This document shows positions 42,468 through 44,654 of a stretch of DNA of 44,654 nt, in pieces. The stretch's first letter is position 1; each line of letters starts with the position of its first letter. Made by a program: the position numbers and the translations under genes. A model generated the notes under the pieces. That model made no database searches and was not told the DNA's origin. It was given only the letters and a program-made list of their open reading frames with translations. The stretch comes from an uncultured Bacteroides sp. GTDB lineage: Bacteria; Bacteroidota; Bacteroidia; Bacteroidales; Bacteroidaceae. The stretch covers positions 1 through 44,654 of the forward strand of contig USLU01000040.1 of assembly GCA_900555635.1 (NCBI GenBank). Direction: 5' to 3'.

Positions 42468-43055
42468 TTATTCCATGTATTTCACCTCTCCTTTACTATT
42501 AACCACTTCATACATCCAACATTCCGGTTCATGGTCATTTATAATTCCGCAAGCTTGTAAATGAGAAAAAACAGTTATGGAGCCTAAGAACTTGAAACCT
42601 CTTTTCTTTAGATCTTTGCTTAATCGATCGGATAATTCATTGCTGGCTTCAAGTTGCCCTTCTTGATGCTTTTTGTACACAAGTATCTGATGGTTGGAAA
42701 AAGACCAAATGTATTGGTCAAAACTACCAAACTCTTCTACAACAGCTAAGAAACACTTCGCATTATTTATAATAGCGTCTATCTTCCTGCGTGATTTTAT
42801 CATGCCTTCTGTCTGTAATATTTGGTCTATCTCCTCCTCTCCTAACCCTGCAACGGCTTTTACTTCAAAGTTGCTGAAACATTTCCTGAAGATATCCCGC
42901 TTCTTTAGCATCATCGTCCAATTTAAACCGCATTGCATAACTTCCATTAGAATATATTCAAAATGACGTTTATCATCATGAAGGGGGATCCCCCACTCTT
43001 CGTCATGATACTTTTGGTTAATACCGTTATCGCAACACCATTTGCATCTGTTCAT
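42468..43055 (-). CDS. tag: DNA-3-methyladenine glycosylase I
   Basis: 195 residues. The zinc-snap ligands are at the canonical places: Cys4 and His17 (KYHDEEWG) at the N-terminus and a His-x3-Cys pair (DHEPEC) near the C-terminus. The active-site region reads MEVMQCGLNWTMMLKKR, where enzymes of other groups have QAGLSW. KSRRKIDAIINNAKCFL and FKFLGSITVFSHLQACGIINDH are further family blocks. It removes 3-methyladenine from alkylated DNA to start base-excision repair. It converges on the response-regulator gene with a 34-bp gap. The start is well fixed, with a -7 box about 30 bp upstream. Confidence 0.93.
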   Translation of the reverse strand: MNRCKWCCDNGINQKYHDEEWGIPLHDDKRHFEYILMEVMQCGLNWTMMLKKRDIFRKCFSNFEVKAVAGLGEEEIDQILQTEGMIKSRRKIDAIINNAKCFLAVVEEFGSFDQYIWSFSNHQILVYKKHQEGQLEASNELSDRLSKDLKKRGFKFLGSITVFSHLQACGIINDHEPECWMYEVVNSKGEVKYME

Positions 43056-43081
43056 ATTAGGCTTTATTTATCGTATAAGTG

Positions 43082-43089
43082 CAAAAGTA
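43082..43089 (-). promoter_or_regulatory. -7 box of the tag promoter
   Basis: The minus strand reads TACTTTTG, matching TAnnTTTG, 26 bp upstream of the tag start codon. No clear -33 element. Confidence 0.45.
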
Positions 43090-43265
43090 TGAAATCAATC
43101 GGATACGCAGGATAAGATTGAATCTTATTTTATTGATTTATGCTGGGAAACATCCTTTTGTCCGTTTCTGTGCAGACTCCTGTTTCGCTACCTGCGCTAT
43201 ATTATACTATAAACTCAATCACAATGATGCCACTCTGATGTTTGCTAGATATACTATTCAATATA

Positions 43266-43309
43266 GAAAACCGGCTTATAGGATTATCTTCTAGTGAGCC
43301 GGCTTTTTT
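43266..43309. terminator. Bidirectional terminator-like hairpin
   Basis: CCGGCT (43271-43276) pairs with AGCCGG (43297-43302). A bulged C is then followed by A-T pairs between GAAAA and the CTTTTTTC run. There is a T-tract on both strands. No annotated gene ends here on either strand. Confidence 0.6.
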
Positions 43310-43334
43310 CTTACCATTTTAAAGTGATATGAAT

Positions 43335-43364
43335 TTTGTATTCCAAATAAATTCAGTATGTTTG
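43335..43364 (+). promoter_or_regulatory. Promoter of the lipocalin-like lipoprotein gene
   Basis: TTTG (43335-43338), 18 bases, then TATGTTTG (43357-43364). Both Bacteroidales boxes are present with near-consensus spacing, 52 bp before the start codon. Confidence 0.65.
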
Positions 43365-43416
43365 CCACACACATGTTAGCAATGCCTTCTTTGCATTGCT
43401 ATAAATTCTAAACAGA

Positions 43417-44379
43417 ATGGACAAAACAATCTTGGGCAAACTGCTACTGTTGGTAGTTTTATTTACTTTATTTTCATGTTCCTCGGATTCCTCGGATGAA
43501 CAAGATGCGGATGTAGAACATTATTCTCTTTTAGTGGGCGAATGGAATGCTTCAAAAGCTTCTGATAATCACGCATTGGCCGATAAACTCGAATTATATG
43601 CTGATGGGTCGGGCAAGTATAGCAGTACCGATAGAAATGGTATTCTTAAGTGGAGTACTTCCGGTTTAAAACTTCGGTTGGAGTTTGATAATAAAGTCGT
43701 CAGTGAGAGTGATTTCTCTATCACAGGAGCAACGCTTACCACGAGCGACGGGCAATCTTACGTCCTTAATCTACCTCTCGTTGGACAATGGTATATTAGC
43801 AGTACTGACGGAACCTATACAGGTGACGCTTTTGCATGCTCTTTCTTCAATTCCGGTAATGGCATTTACACCTATTTCAATTCCGAAGGCTTGTCGGTCA
43901 ATGAAACTTTCAGTTGGGAGCGACTGGAAAGTGGATCGATAAAGCTTCGTCTTAAAAGCGGTGATAAAGAAATATCTTATACCACTACGGACAATAGTCT
44001 TGTGATTCCTACTCTGGGAGACTTCACCAAGCAGAATAACTTTGATTTGCCGGGAGACTGGTATTCGGTATATTCCGAATCTGGCAACATAGAAAAGGGG
44101 GAAGCCCGATATAATACTTTCGACTTTCGGAATAGTAGTGCCTGGGATCATATAGGTTCATGCACTTATTTGCAGGATGGCAAGCAATGGGTTCAGAACT
44201 TTGTCTGGAGGCAGATGGGTGACTCATATATTCATATCTATTGGACCGACGATGATATGGATGTGCTGTTGTATTATCGCTACAGATATAATAAGACTAC
44301 CAAGCGTATATTCATGGAAATTAGCCGGGAGACTGATTTCGGACAATACATAGGTTATACAAAGGCAAAAGCCGTATAA
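43417..44379 (+). CDS. Lipoprotein with three lipocalin-like repeats
   Basis: 320 residues with a lipobox (LFSC, Cys21) and a Ser/Asp-rich SSDSSDEQDAD linker, a likely surface-export signal. Three successive units each begin with a lipocalin-like Gly-x-Trp opening: LLVGEWNASK (about 38), PLVGQWYISS (about 120) and DLPGDWYSVY (about 210). Each runs 80-100 residues of beta strands. The repeats resemble the lipocalin-like domains common in Bacteroides lipoproteins of unknown ligand. It has its own promoter and is followed after 16 bp by another lipoprotein gene, so the two probably form an operon. Role unknown. Confidence 0.75.
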   Translation: MDKTILGKLLLLVVLFTLFSCSSDSSDEQDADVEHYSLLVGEWNASKASDNHALADKLELYADGSGKYSSTDRNGILKWSTSGLKLRLEFDNKVVSESDFSITGATLTTSDGQSYVLNLPLVGQWYISSTDGTYTGDAFACSFFNSGNGIYTYFNSEGLSVNETFSWERLESGSIKLRLKSGDKEISYTTTDNSLVIPTLGDFTKQNNFDLPGDWYSVYSESGNIEKGEARYNTFDFRNSSAWDHIGSCTYLQDGKQWVQNFVWRQMGDSYIHIYWTDDDMDVLLYYRYRYNKTTKRIFMEISRETDFGQYIGYTKAKAV

Positions 44380-44395
44380 ATAATAACTACTGACG

Positions 44396-44654
44396 ATGAA
44401 AACACTACTCTATTCCCTGTTGTGCTTATGCTTTCTCTTCTCATGCTCCGGTGCTGCCGATGACGTAATTCCAGGTGATCCTTCTGCTGGCGGTAGTGGA
44501 GGTACCGGGAGTATTACCGGTGAGTGCTCTATCAAGTTGGGGTTGAAGCAGAATGGAAGGAACATATTCGAGCTTTCGGTATTTAATATCCAGTTTGACT
44601 TTGAGGGAAAAACATCATATACAGGTGCAGACATATCCGCAGCCTATGATTCAC
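44396..44654 (+). CDS. Lipoprotein, 5' part only (continues past window end)
   Basis: Starts with ATG at 44396, 16 bp after the preceding lipoprotein, and stays open to the end of the window (86 codons). The signal peptide ends in a lipobox (CFLFSC, Cys17). A flexible PGDPSAGGSGGTGS linker follows, then beta-strand-like sequence (GECSIKLGLKQNGRNIFELSVFNIQFDF). Too little is present to name a family. Its position suggests a two-gene cell-surface operon with the triple lipocalin-like protein. Confidence 0.7.
   Translation, partial: MKTLLYSLLCLCFLFSCSGAADDVIPGDPSAGGSGGTGSITGECSIKLGLKQNGRNIFELSVFNIQFDFEGKTSYTGADISAAYDS

Larger units (their letters stand above)
43056..43416. other. 361-bp intergenic region, tag / lipocalin-like gene
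   Basis: Contains the divergent promoters of tag and the lipocalin-like gene, with a terminator-like hairpin between them. A 71-codon GTG-initiated frame (43079-43294) has no recognisable protein features. No tRNA seen. Confidence 0.5.

Noticed and set aside
43079..43294. 71-codon reading frame on the plus strand
   Set aside because: GTG start, no ribosome-binding or promoter support, odd composition, and it overlaps the tag promoter region and the hairpin.

Overview
The window looks like a chromosomal segment of a gut-type Bacteroides (or a close relative such as Phocaeicola). It is AT-rich, has three SusC/SusD pairs with IPT-type surface glycan-binding lipoproteins, many secreted glycan-active enzymes, and promoters of the Bacteroidales type (TTTG ... 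TAnnTTTG). The species cannot be fixed from sequence reading alone.

Layout. 1-2343: the 3' part of araB (ribulokinase) followed by a DUF2961/GH172 gene and a terminator. 2378-13525: SusC1-SusD1-SusC2-SusD2-SGBP1, ended by a strong terminator. 13569-18889: a second GH172 gene, a lipoprotein of unknown family with probable hairpin-barrel enzyme architecture, and a TIM-barrel protein fused to a shortened formylglycine-enzyme-like domain; the last two overlap by 4 bp. 19141-28434: SusC3-SusD3-SGBP2, a 20-bp stem-loop, then GH26, a GH43/GH32-type five-bladed propeller and a third GH172. 28581-33116: a large GH172 with a duplicated N-terminal module, an ADP-ribosylglycohydrolase-fold lipoprotein and a secreted PHP-domain phosphodiesterase. 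33117-33795: a non-coding interval with a phased 22-bp repeat array. 33796-38826: leuS, a YitT-family membrane protein, rdgB and a VanX-like dipeptidase. 38829-44654: nadA (minus), a TrmH/SpoU methyltransferase, a DUF5131 protein, an orphan OmpR-type response regulator, tag (minus), a triple lipocalin-like lipoprotein and the start of another lipoprotein.

How it may work. Everything from about 1048 to 33116 reads as one composite polysaccharide utilisation locus. The surface lipoproteins and SusC/D pairs would bind and import oligosaccharides, and exported enzymes would trim them. Four DUF2961/GH172 proteins in one locus is the strongest clue: characterised members act on furanosides (difructose dianhydride, D-arabinofuranosides). 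A GH26, an unclassified barrel lipoprotein, a possible clan-D-like TIM barrel, an ADP-ribosylglycohydrolase-fold protein and a PHP phosphodiesterase suggest a complex furanoside-containing, perhaps phosphodiester-linked, glycan rather than a simple plant fibre. The substrate is inference. No regulator of the locus lies in the window.

The most interesting non-coding signal is at 33294-33390. Five TTTA(C/G)TAAA sites occur at exactly 22-bp steps, overlapping a well-spaced minus-strand promoter that faces a 25-codon reading frame.
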